Positions 21,401 through 36,400 are shown, numbered from the stretch's first letter. The stretch: DNA of 64,000 bases from Gyrodactylus bullatarudis (GCA_012064415.1 SSNU01000167.1:11251-75250); one strand, 5' to 3'. The notes: generated from the letters alone by a model not told the origin. Numbers and translations are program-made.

Positions 21401-24400
21401 TGATTGGTCAGTTTTCGGTGCGTAAGTCCCTCTGTTTTACACGTAATATATTGGGCAGCTTTGGGATATACAGTCAAACCATCGATTGAGCGGAGGATTT
21501 TATCCCTTGCACATTTTTATGATTGACCAATCAGAACGCGAGAAAACTGAAATTCATCGTAATTACCTCAAACCTGGTATCGAAATATAGGTTATACAAT
21601 TTCAAGAATATTGAGCCATGTCTCACAAATGTAGGACGAAAAATGGAGATTTTGTAAGCCTCAATGTAATTTTGGTAAATTGAGAAATAATATAACAGCT
21701 GGTGTGATAACTAGAGTTACAGTCAAGCCCTTTTTCACACCTAAACTAAAACAGAAAATATTTGTTCAACGATAAAAAGTTGGTACCGAAAATAACTCTG
21801 AATCTGAATTGGTTTTTCACAGTTGAAATGAAGTTCATTAATGAAATCAGTACTTTATTCTATATATATTTTAGCATGTTTAAAACAGCTTTTAACAATT
21901 TTAGTAGGAATTTCATTCCATACATTTTCTGATATTTTTAATGCATGCCAGAGACTGATTTTTTCAGTCAATGAATGCTCTAACGCGTAACTTCTGTACC
22001 TATCCTTGAAAGACTTTATTATTCCTTGATCAAGAGGTTGAAGCAGGCTTGTTGTATTAGGAGGTAAAAAGAGAATTCTAATGTTATCTGGAACATTTAT
22101 ATCATTATGGCCATTGAAATTGTCCAGAAGGAGTAGTACTCTTCTTTCACCAACATATTGACTAAATCCAATAAGCCAATCCTGGAGATTTTACGTCTTA
22201 ATTTAAGCTTGTTAGACATTATAATGAAATCAAAACTTTCTTAGCTTCATCAGAATAATTAATGAAATGAATTAGGCTTAGAACTACCAAATCTTTTAAG
22301 AAATAAACTGATTTCATTAATGAACTTCATTTCAACTGTGAAAAACCAATTCAGATTCAGAGTTATTTTCGGTACCAACTTTTTATCGTTGAACAAATAT
22401 TTTCTGTTTTAGTTTAGGTGTGAAAAAGGGCTTGACTGTAACTCTAGTTATCACACCAGCTGTTGTATTATTTCTCAATTTACCAAAATTACATTGAGGC
22501 TTACAAAATCTCCATTTTTCGTCCTACATTTGTGAGACATGGCTCAATATTCTTGAAATTGTATAACCTATATTTCGATACCAGGTTTGAGGTAATTACG
22601 ATGAATTTCAGTTTTCTCGCGTTCTGATTGGTCAATCATAAAAATGTGCAAGGGATAAAATCCTCCGCTCAATCGATGGTTTGACTGTACAAGTAAGAGT
22701 CATATATATATATCCCTATCACATTTGTTGGTGTGAGTAACATACTTTGAAGTCTATGCTATCATAAATAATGGGGGGGGGGTTATGTACAAAGGTATTT
22801 GGTGTTAGAGATGAAAAAGATCTGAGAAAGTAAAGTGTGGTTCCATGAAAACTAAAAAATAAATTTTTTTTTCACTTGGGAGAAATATTTGGTTATCTTG
22901 TTTTGTCCTATGTCGTCCTCTGATCTGTTTCTTTTCCTTGGTGTTGAGACCAGAACTGGCTGTGAACTTATCAGAGTTGGCCTGGGTAGAACCAATGGTT
23001 TCACGAATTTCTTCTGAATGCATAGGACTGGCTTTTGCTTTTCTATGAATAATGCCTCAGCAGTCTTATGAGCTACCACATTTTCCCTGGTTGTTTGTAA
23101 ATTATTTCAAAGTTTAATGGGGAAACTTTCTCTGGGCAGGTTCTTGTATGATCTCTGATGGCTGTTGTGCCCGTATAAAGGTGCTCGTTTATTCTCTCCT
23201 CCAATCTTCTGCACGTGTATCCAATGTATTCTGATTGACAAAAACATTTGAACTTGTAAACAACGTGAGTCTGTTTGAGAGGATCTAACTTGTCTTTTAA
23301 CTGGTTGGGAAACATTTTGTNCAGGATAGAGAAGCGTATAAGAGTAATCAATTTTTGATCTTATATGTCCCATAATAGTTGTTACGGAGTAAAGGTTATC
23401 ACAATTAGACAAGTCGTATTTTTCATGGAGGATGTTATAAGTGGGAAGTAGGAAAGTATTTTTGAAGAATTCTTTAATCTTCTTCTTGTATATCTGACTT
23501 GTTTGGTCACCTTTAAACGGTATATACAGACTGGTTTTGGGTTTTTCTCCTTCCTCTTGTTCTCTCGGCTCGATCTCTATATTTTCCACAAATTTTTCTA
23601 AAGTTTTGGTAATGAATATCTTTGGATAGTTGCTCTCTTCAAATATCTTGCTTAGCTTTTCTTATCCTCTTCCCATAGTTCGTCTGAGACTATCTTCTTG
23701 ACTCTTTTGAACAGTGAGATTATTAATCCTCTTTTTGTTTCTCTTGGTGAAAACGAAAGATAGTTCAAAAGTTTTCTTGTGAATGAAGACTTCCTGAAAA
23801 TTCTTCTTTTGAGTTCTCCTTCTTGATTTCTTTCGAGCAGTACTTCTAGAAATGGTAATGCTTGATTGATTTCATTTTCCATGCTGAATTTCAGATTCGG
23901 ATGGGCATTGTTAAAATAATTCAAGATTTCATTTGGGTCGTCTGTGTCTTTGATGAGCAGGAACGTGTCATCCACGTATCTTATATATTTTTGTGTCTTT
24001 TCTATTGTTTGCTTCAGGTTCTGGGCTTCTGTAAAAATAAAAAAAAATTATTTTTTAGTTTTCATGGAACCACACTTTACTTTCTCAGATCTTTTTCATC
24101 ACTAACACCAAATACCTTTGTACATGAATTCAGTCTTGAAAAAATTGAAAAAAATTTCCCTCTACTGATAATCTCAAATTGATGGTTTATAAATTAATTA
24201 ATTAGACTAATTCCAATCTAACTGATTGAAAGAAATGTTTGAAAGAAAAACTGACGTAAAACTTTTAGTTGATTTTATCGGAATTTCAATATTGAAAAGT
24301 TGAAATCTAGATCATGAGATTTACATTCATCTTTATGAAGAAAAATGATCATGAAATCAAAATTTTAATTTCACAACATGATGGGATGATTTTCAAAATA

Positions 24401-27400
24401 TGATTCAGCAAATTTGATTTTTCTAACTAATCGTGATCAATCTTTAATATATCAATACACTGTACGTATCAAGGAATTGCGTACTTTTTAAAGGAAATCA
24501 TACTCAATTGTATGCACCCTTTTGTAGTTTTTATAAATAAATTATAATTTAATTGTGATTATTTAGTATATTTTGCTATAACTGAGCATAATTATTCTGT
24601 CAACTTTGCATGCAAAGAATCTCAATACTCAAATTTGGGAGATGAATAGTCTTATATGAGAGGATTTAAATAGGCGAAATTCTCTTAAGCCATCTTAATT
24701 TAAAAAAACGCAAAAATACAGAGCATGTATTTTAAATAATCCTCAAAGGTTAGAAGTTTGACCTTTCAGACTCTGGACCCATTCAACACTTGAAAGGAAA
24801 TTAACAAAGGCATTTTTAATCATTCACTACCTCGATATATCCAAGGCTTTTGACAAATTGAAATTCTTATTTATTTAACAAAAACTCATAGATCTAAAAA
24901 TCAATCCTTTTTTTATAAATTTAACTATGCATTTTCTGTCAAATAGAACTCAATTTGTCTCTTTTAAATCCACCATTAGCAATCAAGTTGATATTAATTC
25001 TGGGGTTCCCCAAGGATCATCTATCGGCCCTCTTCTTTTTAATTTTTGTTTCGCTGAAATTCAGCTCCCAAAGGATATTGAGGGTGTCCTTTTAAAATAT
25101 GCTGATGATTTGAAATTCATCTACAAAGTAAATAATGCTCTTGACATTATTAAAATTAATCACCACTTCTCCCTTCTTAAAGATTCCCTTGAGGCCATGG
25201 GGCTCTATATTAATAGAGATAAATGCAAAATTATGCTCCCATCTGGTCTCCCTGCAACCCTCTTGGAGTCGCTTCTACTTCCTGGAGAAATTGTCTCCTT
25301 TACTTCCGACCTGGGTTTCAGTATCAACTCTAATTTAAAAATTGACCCTTTTTCAAATTTGCCTAGAATTAAGTCACATATATTCATTATAAAAAAATTC
25401 TCGTTATCCTGTAATATAAGATTAAAAGAGTATAAATCACTTATTCTTCCTCTTTTTGATTATATCTTTCCTATTTTACCTAAAATTAACAACTCTAAAT
25501 GTTTGGAAATAGAAAGGATCCAATATAGATTCTTACAATCTATTTACCCTCTCTTAGACTCCTATAATGCACTTATCTCTGTCTCAGGGCTTCAACCACT
25601 CTGGGTTCGCAGATATGCATTCTTAGTGAAAAAATTCTCGGAAACTTATTCCACAGCACATAGTAGCTACAATCTCCGTTTTGATAAATTTAAATCTAAT
25701 TTTTTATTATCTGCTTTCAATTCTATCTACGCAAAATTTGAATTAGCCGACTGTGAGAACCTCACTAGTCTAAAAGTAATAATGTCTCATATAAGATCCA
25801 AACTGGATTATTCAATTTCTCTTCTTTATTCTCACCTTCATAAACCAGATGATTAACGAATTTCTTACAGATTTACGAATTTTCATTTTTTCTATTTTAA
25901 TTTTACATTGCCAAACTATCCAGATACTTTATTCATATATTGTCATTCATATGAAATTATGTACAGAGTATTTTTTTATGAATTTATATTTTAAATACCA
26001 ATAAATATACCGTCTAACAAAAAAAAACTAATTAAACATTTTGGACTTTTTTGTTTTTCCATTGGATGGTCATCATCAACCAATAATAACTGACGATTTT
26101 TTCATAATTAACTCGTTCTTGATTTATTTTTAAAAAATTAATGAAAATATGTAAAAGTGAATGGATCCGGAACCCTATCAGGAATCAATCATCTCTTGTC
26201 TCATAAAACACTTGCAAACATCGGAGCAGTTTTTATTTTGTATTTGAAAATGTTTTTCTCTTTTTCGTCTTTTCACACTTTTGACCTTTACTCCCATCCT
26301 TTTTTAAACCCACAATTGGGGAACAACTGTAATTATAACTTAAGTCACTCTTTCCCCTATAATCACACTGAGATATTCAACGATTAACTTAAATCGAAAT
26401 ATTAATGATTGATCAACGTGCAATTGAAATTCTAGAAGACGAAAGATAAAAATTTTTTGTATTGAAAAAGCTTTAATTCATTTCGCATACAATATTGCAT
26501 GGATGGGTGTCCATTCGGCAAACCATCTACACTAAGTCATGGTTTGAATTTACCATTCGGGAAATTGAACTCATTTTCTCGAGACAAATGTCCCCTTAGT
26601 TATGCTCCTACTATAGAATTTATTCAACTCTGAATTGTTGATTTTTTGAGAATACAAAAAATTTCACTATTTATACTTCTAGTTTTTCGAATATTCTACT
26701 CAAGCTATTTTTCTGCTCAGTTTCTTCTTCAGTTTAATAATTTTTCAAACATTTTCCAGATGCCCGAAGAGCAAAGCTTCTCTCTCCTTGTCGATATAAT
26801 GGAAAAATATGGCTATCGGAGTATATTCATCAATCGATTCGAAGGACTTCACCTATCCCTATATCAACTTGATCGTTTAATCGAGGTAAGTTCAAATTCA
26901 TTCTTTGTAACATATTTTGATTGGAAAATAAACCCATCTGAATTGAATCAAAATTTACACACCAAACTGTTCTTAACCTCTTCAAATTTTTGATCCAAGC
27001 TGAAAATAAGAAAAATAGCCTCTTTTCACCAAGATTCAAAATTTATCGTGATTAGGAACAAAATTTATTTTGAAATAATAGCAAAGAAGTTTAATCAAGC
27101 TCAAGTAAATTTAATTAAGAATAATTTTATTAGGATCTTGATTTTTGTTCTTAAAAAGAAATCACTCAAGCTTAATTCGTTTTCTTTGGATCGCTGTGAT
27201 GACTATCATAGTCAGACTATGAAGATTTTTCTTCGATCAAAAATAATTCGTTATTTAATTCTATAGACCGAGGTATAACGGTATCTAAGCATAATTTCTT
27301 AATTGATTTTAATTTCTTGAGTCTAAACTCATGAGGAAGCTGGGTTTCTTTTTTTTAAATTAATTTCAGTATTGGTAAGATATAAGAAAGTTTCTAAGGT

Positions 27401-30400
27401 CTGATTCTGTAGAAATTTTTTCCACCTATTTCAATTCTAGTGATGAACAAGTAAAACATATTTGAACGATAATATTGTCGAACTTCATAGATGAAGTGAT
27501 CGAGTATCATTGTTGGTTTCTCAACTCATAAGTAAAGTTAGAGAAAACGAGCGTATATTTTAGTGATAAACGTTATATTTCGCCGGGTCTCTTCTCTATT
27601 TTAATAATATTCAAATTTTAACCGTGGTAGAGTCCGAAGAGACCCGGCGAAATATAAAGTTTATCACTAAAATATACGCTCGTTATCTCTAACCTTACTT
27701 ATAAGTTTAGAAACCAACAATAAGAAATATTTCTATAAAATTTGATTCTTGAAAAAACCTCTGTTTAAGAACTGATGTTGAGGTTCTGTTATAATTTACT
27801 TAGTAGAATCGAGTGAGATAGTTATTTTTTGGTCGAGTAAAAATTTCCTTATCCCCAATGTGAGGCTGCCTGGATTTTAGAGATTCGGATCAGTTTTCAA
27901 AATTTTATTTAACCAAACAAAGAGATATTCAAAACATACAGCTATTCTCGATGAATTTGGGAATTCATGATTTTTACAAAAATCTCATTTTTTCATCAAG
28001 GTATCAAAAATTTTAAAAGATTTTTTGGTAACTGATTCAAAATGTACACTTTTACTGAATTGAGAAAAAAAAATTTGGAAAAAAGTTTTTTTTTGGAAAA
28101 TTTTAGAGAAATTTTTAAATTCGAGATGGCGCGATTTTTTAATTTTTTTAAACTTTGAGTTGAAAATTTTTGTTGATTTCAAGGTCTGAGAGGAATCAAA
28201 CGTTATTTTTCAGGATCATCATTAGACAAAGAAAATATTTACTCTTATTCATTTTTTTGAAAAAACACACTATTTACGTGCGAAAGTCCTCTTCCTATTT
28301 TTCGATCATTTTTACTGCTTGGAAAATGTTAAAATAGGGTGATCCAAGATCATTTCAAAATGACGGGTTTTTACAATAAAATGAATAAGAGCAAATATTT
28401 TCTTTGTCTAATAATGATCCTGAAAAATAACGTTTGATTCCTCTCAGACCTTGAAATCAACAAAAATTTTCAACTCAAAGTTTAAAAAAATTAAAAAATC
28501 GCGCCATCTCGAATTTAAAAATTTCTCTAAAATTTTCCAAAAAAAAACTTTTTTCCAAATTTTTTTTTCTCAATTCAGTAAAAGTGTACATTTTGAATCA
28601 GTTACCAAAAAATCTTTTAAAATTTTTGATACCTTGATGAAAAAATGAGATTTTTGTAAAAATCATGAATTCCCAAATTCATCGAGAATAGCTTTAGAAA
28701 AACTGTCTCTAGTTATAATTAATTCTAAATAATAATTATTTTTAAATTTTCTGGATTCTAATTGGTTAAAAACTATCAATTTTGGAATGGGTCTGTAGTA
28801 TGGCTTATGATCTATACCTTTTTCAGATCTAGTTGCAAGTTAGGAATTTCGATTTCAAAATACTTCAATCTAAAATGAAAAATACCTATTTGATTTTGTT
28901 TTTTTTGTATAATACGCTAGAATATTTTCTAATGATTTTTAATTTTTCAAAAAAGCTGTACTCTCTTCCCTACTGAGCCGTAAACAAGGGATATTGAGTT
29001 AATATTATAAATTCTAGCCTCTTTCTTGTTCCATTAAGAGTAGGGGGCGTTTTTGACAAAGTAGATCATCTTTTAGAGATGGATCTGACATCTGCGCAAT
29101 AATAATGGTTCTTCAAGTATACTTGTTTTTCCCAAGGATCTAATATACATTGTTTTCACGTATAATGTTCATTTCATTTTCTCTTGTAAAATATCACTTA
29201 TCATTTTATTATCGAATCTACAACTATCACTGCACAGAAGACTTTCATTATTACAAAATTAAAATAATTTTATTATACTTCACTGAAATGAATTTCATTA
29301 TTTTCTACAAAATGCATTATATTTTTTCTCAGATTGTAAAAAATATTAGTTTTATTAGATTTTTATGATTTGCTGATACATTGTATTTGGACAGTATAGT
29401 TTTACAATTTGTTTTTATTATATTTTTCTTAAATAAAAATATTAGATTAGTTAATTCAGTCTTTCCAGCATTTTTCAAAAATGCCTCAAATTGTCATTTT
29501 ATTAAAGTTTTAGCTTAAAACTTTTAATGATTTTGGATATTTAAAGCGATTAAAATTTGATTTTTGAGATTAGAAATATATGTTGTGATTGCGCTTTGGG
29601 TTCGTCATCCAAGTCGACCGTTGAACAACACTCTTTATAAGCAAGGAATTCCTTTATTGACTTTCGATTCCGTTTAGAGATCTTTGGCTTTGATTTACCA
29701 GCATCCAACTTTGGAGAATCGACAATATTGTTGGAAGAAGACGTATCATTATTGGAAGTCATTCTTCATAAGATTTCAAATTCGAAAGTCCCTGTTCCAT
29801 CAACAGGCTCATTAAAAACAATTTTTATTCATTTAAATTTTATACAACGATTTGTTTAAATTGCCTAACAATTCGACCACTTATTATCTTATCTATCAGA
29901 TCGAATCTCTTTAGGAGATCACTATATATACAAAAAATTCAAATTTGACTATAGGAGTTAAGAAAAACAAGAATCTCGATTTTTTCATCAAAGATTTTTT
30001 GTAATCTTAATCATGCTGCTTACTAGAGATGTAACGAATTTTGACCTTCTATTAAATCAAAGTTTTCTGTGAAATTTCCACATATATTTTTGATAACAGT
30101 ATTGTGTTGAGATCTAAAATTACTGAAAATTCGTTTGCAATCCCATGCATAGTCGCGTATTGCCCAGTTCCCTAAATTTTCTTGTAGGCATAGTGGAATA
30201 ACAAAATTTAACAGAAATGATCCTAACATGATTATATTACTATTTTCATTGAAAAAACCCTTTAAGCCTTATCAGCAAAAAGATATTCAAAATTTTATTG
30301 GAGACGTAGTAAAAATTTATTGAAAATCTAGCGGCATTTTTAAAAAAGTCTTATCTTCAAACTTGAATATTATCACAGACAAGCATTTTGATACTTGATC

Positions 30401-33400
30401 TTATATAAAATAACCTTTAGAATTCATAGAATTATCATTTGAGTAGGTTTTTAAAATAGGTTGAAAAATTTGTTGCATCTAATGCTTACTTTTACTGTTT
30501 AAAGAAAAAAATATTATTTTCATGGAAAATATGGTAATTTTGATCTGGCCCCAAAAATCCATTTTTTCGAACTTTGAATCAAAATATTTTTCAGAATTTT
30601 TTTTCCAACTGAAGAAGTAAGCAACATAATTAGGATCACAAAAAATCTTTAACATATTCGAATTTTTTGACGAAAAAATCGAGAGTTTTGTAAAAATCAT
30701 TTATTATTCCCAACTTGATGCTTGTCGATTAACTTTGCAAAAGTTTAAATAACATTGATTTCAGGAACGAATCCCATCCCTATGGCGTCATTTCACCGAT
30801 TTGACCATTGAGAGTCACATGTATGCCAGTCAATGGTTTCTAACCCTATTCACAGCCAAATTCCCGTTGCACTTTGTCAATCACATTCTCGATGTTTTCT
30901 TATGCCAAGTGAATTTAACATTTATTTCAATTACATTTGAAAAAGTTAATTCAATATTTTTATTTAACAGGGTCTTTTATTTCTCTTTAAACTCAGTTTT
31001 GTATTGTTGTCAAGCTCTGTGGATCATCTACTCGGCCTTGATTTTGAAGGGGTCTTGAAATTTTTCCGAGTTATACTCCCACAAAAGTTTACTTCAAAAG
31101 AATACTCTCGTCAAATTATCAATTTAGCCCTAGAATCAAATGTAAGTTCATCTTTATTGACAATATACCTTCTTTTAAGCACATCTAGTAAATATTGTTT
31201 TAGTTATATGAAGATAAGAAAATATTATTTTTTACGAAATTATTAAGTTTTTCTTCAAGATATTGAATTTCTTCAAAATTGATTTCTTCTAATTTTCTTT
31301 TATCTTCATATTGTAAAAGTAGGACCCTAAAAATCAACTTTTGATCACTCTCTCACATTGAAATCAACAAAAATTTTCAACTCAAAGTTCAAAAAAATGG
31401 GAATTTGGCGCTACTTCAAGATTTCAAATTTGCCGTATTTTCCTTAAAAAATGATTTTTTCTAAATTTTTTTTCTCCGTATCGTGAAAGAGGGCCTCATG
31501 ATCTAGATTCCAAAAAATCTTGATCAAATTTGATTTCTCGATGAAAAAATTTAGAATTTTGTAAAAATCATAAATTCTCATCTTCATATTAACTAGGTGT
31601 ATAATCAAAATGTGTTTTAGCAATAAAAGTAAGTAAACACTTTCCAAAGCCTTCTCCAAACGTTTTAATCCTGACATATTCAGCAGATATTTTTATTTTA
31701 TATATATTATATTATATTTTATTTTATATTTTTCTTGATGAAAAAATTGAGAATTTTGTAAAAACCATAAATTCCCATCTTCATATTAACTAGCTTTATA
31801 AAGAAAGTAGAACAGATAAAGGTTAATTTTACTACATTAAATCAGATCTTTTTCCATGACAATCTTAGGTGTGAAAAGTATATATTCAAAGATTTTATGA
31901 AATTGGAATAAAACATGAATTTGTTGTCATGGTATTTACAGGGAGAATTTTCATCTTTAAATTTGTTGACTTGTTCAAACTAAAGAATAAAAGCTTGCAC
32001 GCGGAAACCTCCCAATTTCGGTCTTTTATTAAAGCTTTTTGAAGCAAATAAATTTTCAATTATCAAACTAGAGAATTCAAAATTAGTAATTTTGATCGTG
32101 AAATTGAGAATTTTTTAATTTTTACCATCAACTATGAATTTAAAAGAATTTTTATCTAGATAAGCGTTAGAAAACTCAAAATTCTCGAGGAGAAATGGCG
32201 TAAAAAGGTTGCTTATGATTCTGAAAAGAATGATCCAATTATCAATTTGAGGAATGAAAATCAAATGTTAAAGGAGCAAAATGCCAAACTACAATTGGAA
32301 AATTCGCAACTCCTTAAAGATATTTCTGATTTGAAAACACAAAAGAATAACGAAAGATCTTCGGTAAGAAAATATATCTTTTATCATTTTTCCTTAATTG
32401 GGTATGAAAGCCCCTTTTATTTAAATATACCACGAATTATCCTATATTAAGATTAAATAGAAAAAAGTACAGCTATTCTCTATTTATAAATTTCAAACGT
32501 TTTGGAGACATTTTGAATGTTGAGTTCGCGCGATTCTTCCATATTTGTAAACTTTGAGTTTGAAATTTTTGATGATTTCAAGGTGTGAGTGATATCAAAC
32601 ATTATTCTTCTGCATCACCAAAATAGACATAGGAATCAATTATCACTATTCAATTTTTAAATGAACTATCAATTTGAACTAATCTGAGATCATCCTAATT
32701 TAATAATTTTCAAGTAGTATGTACGATCTGACGATGGGATGTAGACTTTCGTAAGATAATGATGATCTGTTTCCTAGAAACTCTACACTCAAATTTTGTT
32801 TTCCTTGTCTATCGGTGATCCTAAAAAGTGATTTTCGATTCCACTCAAATCCCGAAATCAACAAATGTTTTTTGAATTTTTTTCACAAATCGGCAAAAGT
32901 GTGCGTTTTGAATTGATTTCCGAAAAATTCTCAGAAAATTATGATATCTTGAGAGTTTTGTAAAATTCAAATATTCATCAAGAGTGCTTTCATTCAACTT
33001 TCCTTAAAAATTTCCTTTAAACTCAATTTCTATCAATTGCTCACCATTTCAAGATCTTCTCTATGCTGAAATAATAATGACTTTCTAGCTGTACTTGATA
33101 ATGAATTTGAGGGAAAACACTATTGTAGAATGGAATCTCCGGAATGTTACTCAATAAACAAATCCATTGCCCTCAAAATTAGACAAGAAATTTACTTTTA
33201 GACTTTCACACACCAATGGGGATATTCGCTAAATCTCATTGTGCGTATTCAGTTTGCTTGTCTATGTGTGATTTCATTTTAAATTTATTCCGATAAGAAT
33301 GTCTGAATATTTAATTCATGATATCAAACTCTTTAGATTAATTAAACTCAACAGGAAGAAGAAAATTATAATACTCTTACAAAATGCTAATGGGAAATAA

Positions 33401-36400
33401 CACAGCAATAAAAATATGCTAGCTTTCTTTTTAATCTCGGTTGCAAAGATCAATAGGTATTATTTATTTGTTGAATGCCGCAGTTTTATTTTGAAATCAA
33501 AGATTTTCTTACACTCCCTCTCAACTTTCAGTCAGGATTTATTTATGGTTTAGATAAAAAGAACAGTTTCATTTTAAAATCTAGAACTAATTCAATAATC
33601 AATTGTAAAAATTAAACTCTTTTCAATTCTAGTGGATGATGCAAAAGTCTTTAGTGAGTCTTTTCTAGAAAACCATGTCTCGTTGTGTCTATCAGAGTGA
33701 TTGTTGTATAAACTCACATGGTAAAATCAGACATTTTGGTACTGAGGTAGTCAAGTGTTTTTTCTTAGTGGATGAGAAGATACATACACTCGAAATCACA
33801 TAAAATTGTGGATTAATAAGAAGATTAATAAATTAGACATTAGTTATTGGTACTAATGAGGACTTGGAAATAACAGTTGTTGGTATGAGGTTGGGAATCC
33901 ATAAAATATATCAATTTTTCATGTTCAAAAAGATTCTTAGGAATCCAAATCATGTAGCCTACATTGACCAAAAATTATTTTCAAGAAAAATATGGTCCTC
34001 TCTCAAATCTCGATTTGACGCCAAATTTTTATTATTTTGAAAGTTGGCCATATTTTTTCATCAAAAATAGGCAATATAATCTGGATTCCTATACAAATTT
34101 TCAATTGAGAAAAACATGAATTAGATAGAAAAACAGAAATGACATCATTTTGCTCCGGGAATAAAAGAGTAGAAGGAAACTTTCCCTTGAATCTTCTAGT
34201 TTCTGAGCTAGTAAAGTCAAATTTGAAATTTTACCCATTTATTTCTAAAATCCTCGTCTCCAGCTCAATTTTATGCCTGTTTAAGCCCCTTGCAGGAAAG
34301 ATCTACCTTAAAATTAGGATACAGTAGTCCTTAAAATATCAAAAGCTTAATATAAAAAGTATATATAAAATATAAAAAGTCTTTTTGAAAATTATGCTTC
34401 TGTAAAATATTTTCGTTGACAAATCACTATTTTATAACATCTAAAATTCAGAATAAAAATACAGTAACAGTCTTAGTAATTTATCAATCAAATTGATCTA
34501 CAAATCCATATTTATTCTGATTTCTAAGTTTTTAAATATAGAGATTTATCAATGAAAATATTTTACATAAGCATAGTTTTCAAAAAGATTTTTACGCTTT
34601 TGATACTTTAAGGACTTCTGTATCCTAATTAAGGTAGATTTCTTTCCTACAAGCAGCTTAAATAGTAGAATTTTTCCATGTAAGAATTAGCTTCAGTAAT
34701 ATTATATACGGTGAATAGTAGTGATTCATCAAGTATAAAAGGGCTCAGGTCAGTTTTACTTGAGTTCGGCTAGAACTCTGCTTATAGTTTGGGTTCAAAT
34801 AGTTTTTCATACCAAGAGATTCTATATACTGTGTTTGGCGAGTAAAATTGGATCATCTACTGATTAATTTACTTTACATCTAAGTGCTTAATATAGTGAA
34901 AATGGCTTTCCATTATTTTATTCAAAGATTCAAAGAAATCTTGAACGCTTGATAACAAACAGAAGAAAATTTTATTTAATTTAACTAATCTTGTACATCA
35001 CATAAATTTCGTACACTATTTCTTTTATGACTTTTTGAAATGTTTTATATTTTTATAATTTGATATCAAAATTTTAAAATAAAATAAAAATATAAAATAA
35101 AATATAAATGTTGAAAAAACTGTAATATTTAAAACTACAATAGGTCTCCAAAGTTGGTGAACAAAATGGTATAAAGAAAGTATGATCAATGTTGAATTTG
35201 GTAGATTTGCTTTATATGGCTTATGGAAGATTTAGATTATTCCCCACTGATACTTTTTTTGTCGAGAAAAGAAGAAAGCGATGCCAAGGTTTTCACAAAT
35301 AAGCCCTTTAATTCGGGCATACTCATACTCAGTGGGATACATGCCATATATAACATTTGTGACACTAACACCCAATTTTAATCTTAACGATATGAAAAAC
35401 CGCACTGTGCTCACCTGGTAACAGGTTCGAGCCAATTGTAATTTAGCAAATATTTTAATCAATAACTTTTGTTGTTCAATTAATTTTCTAAACCCTTATA
35501 TATATGGCATGTATCACACTGATGAGTATGCCCGAAATAAAGGCCTTATTTGGGAAAACCTTGGCATCGCATTCTTCTTTTCTCGACCAAAATTTTCATC
35601 GATTTCGATGATTCGAAGCAGTTGTGTACTGATATTAGAATGTGCTCATTTCTAATTCAAGTTTAACTTCCGGTCATATTGATATATAGCTCATTAGACG
35701 CAGAATTTTCGATTCTTTTTAATAGGCTAATTAGTTTAATTTTGTAATTTTAAGAAATATAAGGTCTAATTTGGGATTTTTGGGATCTTACGATGGATTT
35801 TAATAAAAATTTGGTTTTTTGGAACCTGTGAAAAATTATGTATATATCTAAAAATTTAATTTTTTCCCGCTGTGTTATAATAATATTAACCTATTTGAAG
35901 TGAAGATGGGAATTTACTAAATTTTATTTAAAAAATCAATATTTTTCTCCAGGAAAAATTTACACTATAAAATGAGCACATGAGTTGTTGAAAAAAAAAT
36001 TTCTGATTCTAATGAACTATTCATTAAGAGGATTTAGAAGACGAGTGAATATTTAATTATAATTTATAAAGCTTATATTTGACCGGTTCTCATCAGACTA
36101 TTACACCGGCTAGATATATGTAGCAAAATGTTTGAAAAATCGAAATCCTCTGATTGGTTCTTTTAATTTGGAGTATTGAAGGAAAGGGGGGCAAGGTTGA
36201 TGCCTTGTATCCATGATCATCGCTTTCTTTTCACGTATCTGTCCAATGTTGGTTGCCCACTCAGACTTTTACGTTTTCTACCTCTTTTACCATTAAAAAA
36301 AATTCTTTAAAAAATTGAATCTGACTAAAAATAAAATTTAACAACTAATGTGCTCATTTTATTGTGAAATATAAACAATAAATTTTTTTTCTGCCTATCC

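Noticed and set aside
22770..22783. Run of about 11 G as a structural or regulatory motif
   Set aside because: It is a single homopolymer next to a PLE boundary with no supporting context, and may be length-variable or a sequencing artefact.
27985..28648. Two identical 65-aa frames in opposite orientation
   Set aside because: They are mirror images created by the hairpin arms and consist almost only of Lys, Phe, Ser and Ile, so they are not proteins.
31680..31735. TATA-rich tract as a promoter
   Set aside because: It is simple AT-rich sequence between hairpin-family copies within an intron, with no adjacent gene.
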